The notes beneath the pieces are model-generated. The model saw only the letters and a program-made list of their open reading frames with translations. It had not been told where the DNA came from and made no database searches. From Chloroflexota bacterium (GTDB lineage Bacteria > Chloroflexota > Anaerolineae > Anaerolineales > UBA4823), in NCBI GenBank assembly GCA_021849525.1, contig JAJZSS010000092.1, positions 1 through 6,579 on the forward strand: 6,579 bases of DNA, read 5' to 3'. This document shows, in pieces, positions 5,802 to 6,579 of the stretch. Positions within the stretch are counted from its first letter, which is position 1. Every line of letters starts with the position of its first letter. The position numbers and the translations under genes are program-made.

Positions 5802-6548
5802 TTATTTGAGCGGGATGCCGAGGGCAGCCAGGATGGCGACGATGATCGGAGCGACCAGCAGGGCAGGCAGGAAATTTCCTACCCGGATCCGTTTGATCTC
5901 CAGCAGGTTGCTGATTGCCAGTCCCAGCAGCAGCACACCTCCGGTGGCGGTCATTTCATTGGTCATGGCGGTGGTGAGCAGCGCCTGGGCCTGGTTTGCC
6001 AGCAGGCTGATCCCGCCCTGGTAGAACAGGATGACGAGGCTGGAGAACAATACTCCCACCCCTAAAGAAGACGCAAACGCCAGGGCGCCAAATGCATCCA
6101 GGATGGATTTGATCGATAGCAGGCTGTAGTCGCCGGTCAGCCCGTCCTGGATCGAGCCGAGGATGGCAATGGGACCAATCGCAAACACCAGCGAGGCAGT
6201 GAGGAAACCGCGCACAAAGCGACTGCCGTGATTGCTTTCCGGGTTTTCGACCGCGGCCGCGCCATCCGTTTTTCTGCGCGTCATGCGCTCTTCCAGCCAG
6301 GCGCCCAGATTCCGCAGGCGGTCTTCGATCTGCCACCACTCGCCCAGCAGGCTGCCGATCAGCAGCGATCCGGCGATGACCAGCGGCTGCTGGGTGTCAA
6401 AAGTCATCTGGATGCCCAGGATTGCGGTAAACAAACCCATGCCTGCCAGCACCGTCTGGCGGACGCGGTCTGGTAAGCGGGCGCCAAATAGTAGACCCAG
6501 GGCGCCTCCAAGCAGAATGGCAGCAACATTGATGAGAGTTCCAGTCAC
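5802..6548 (-). CDS. DUF554 family multi-pass membrane protein
   Basis: This is an integral membrane protein of 248 residues belonging to the DUF554 family (YdfK/YqgA-like). The molecular function is not established, and a transport role is only a suggestion. About seven hydrophobic segments are visible, near residues 4-22, 33-49, 55-70, 115-133, 150-175, 203-218 and 226-245. A charged cytoplasmic-looking loop lies at about 71-110. Family-type conserved sequence includes IGPIAILGSIQDGLTGDY (124-141) and the KSILDAFGALAFASSLGVG run (147-165). The start is GTG at 6546-6548: an in-frame TGA at 6561-6563 excludes longer forms and the next in-frame ATG would remove the first membrane segment. GAGG (6559-6562 on the complement) is ten bases upstream. 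It converges with the DsbA-like gene, and no terminator of its own is evident. Confidence 0.92.
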   Translation of the reverse strand: MTGTLINVAAILLGGALGLLFGARLPDRVRQTVLAGMGLFTAILGIQMTFDTQQPLVIAGSLLIGSLLGEWWQIEDRLRNLGAWLEERMTRRKTDGAAAVENPESNHGSRFVRGFLTASLVFAIGPIAILGSIQDGLTGDYSLLSIKSILDAFGALAFASSLGVGVLFSSLVILFYQGGISLLANQAQALLTTAMTNEMTATGGVLLLGLAISNLLEIKRIRVGNFLPALLVAPIIVAILAALGIPLK

Positions 6549-6558
6549 GATTGATAAA

Positions 6559-6562
6559 CCTC
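6559..6562 (-). promoter_or_regulatory. Shine-Dalgarno supporting the GTG start of the DUF554 gene
   Basis: On the complement this reads GAGG, ten bases before GTG at 6548. It overlaps an in-frame TGA (6561-6563), so the reading frame cannot extend further and GTG is the only start that keeps the first membrane helix. Confidence 0.6.
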
Positions 6563-6579
6563 AATTACAGGATGGGGGA

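Noticed and set aside
5956..6339. 127-codon open frame in another - strand frame inside the DUF554 gene
   Set aside because: Its Arg/Pro/Gly-rich translation is typical of an out-of-frame reading, and the DUF554 frame has the membrane segments and conserved motif.
6549..6579. TGTAAT as a -10 box for the DUF554 gene
   Set aside because: Transcription would start within or after the Shine-Dalgarno, leaving no usable leader; the real promoter probably lies beyond the window.
2..6579. Phage-defence, mobile-element, CRISPR or biosynthetic cluster
   Set aside because: No transposase, integrase, nuclease, toxin-antitoxin pair, repeat array or biosynthetic enzyme set is present; the XRE gene alone is not enough to call an antitoxin because no toxin-like neighbour is seen.

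Overview
The window is a compact, protein-coding bacterial chromosome segment: seven genes on the + strand followed by one convergent gene on the - strand. No RNA gene, insertion sequence, CRISPR array or phage gene is visible. Base composition is moderately GC-rich and gene spacing is tight. The protein styles fit a Chloroflexota (Anaerolineae-like) genome: a GAF histidine kinase with a YATTLLRQD-type H-box region, a DsbA-like protein on a basic N-terminal stalk plus one membrane anchor, and an XRE protein next to a TPR protein. This taxonomic guess is inference from protein style only.

Positions 2-3947 hold a probable transcription unit of five genes. A 5'-truncated sensor histidine kinase (2-1114) overlaps its OmpR-type response regulator (1111-1800) by four bases. 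Twelve bases later comes a cytoplasmic protein with two tandem XRE-type helix-turn-helix domains (1813-2487), then a small TPR protein (2524-3066) and a tandem-GNAT N-acetyltransferase (3084-3947). Gaps of -4, 12, 36 and 17 bases suggest co-transcription. The likely logic is signal sensing (kinase), a transcriptional output (response regulator), a second DNA-binding protein, and a TPR protein that may be a protein-interaction partner. The last two links are inferred from gene order only.

Positions 4013-4864 encode a monoacylglycerol-lipase-like serine hydrolase. Positions 4959-5711 encode a membrane-anchored extracytoplasmic DsbA-family thiol oxidoreductase. The 94-base gap between them holds a plausible sigma-70-type promoter, and a good intrinsic terminator follows the DsbA gene at 5741-5777. 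The - strand gene (6548-5802) is a DUF554 family multi-pass membrane protein with a GTG start.

Most of this is recognisable housekeeping or accessory biology. The best candidate for something under-described is the cassette of two-component system, duplicated-HTH protein and 40-residue-period TPR protein, together with a potential hairpin that would hide the ribosome-binding site of the TPR gene.
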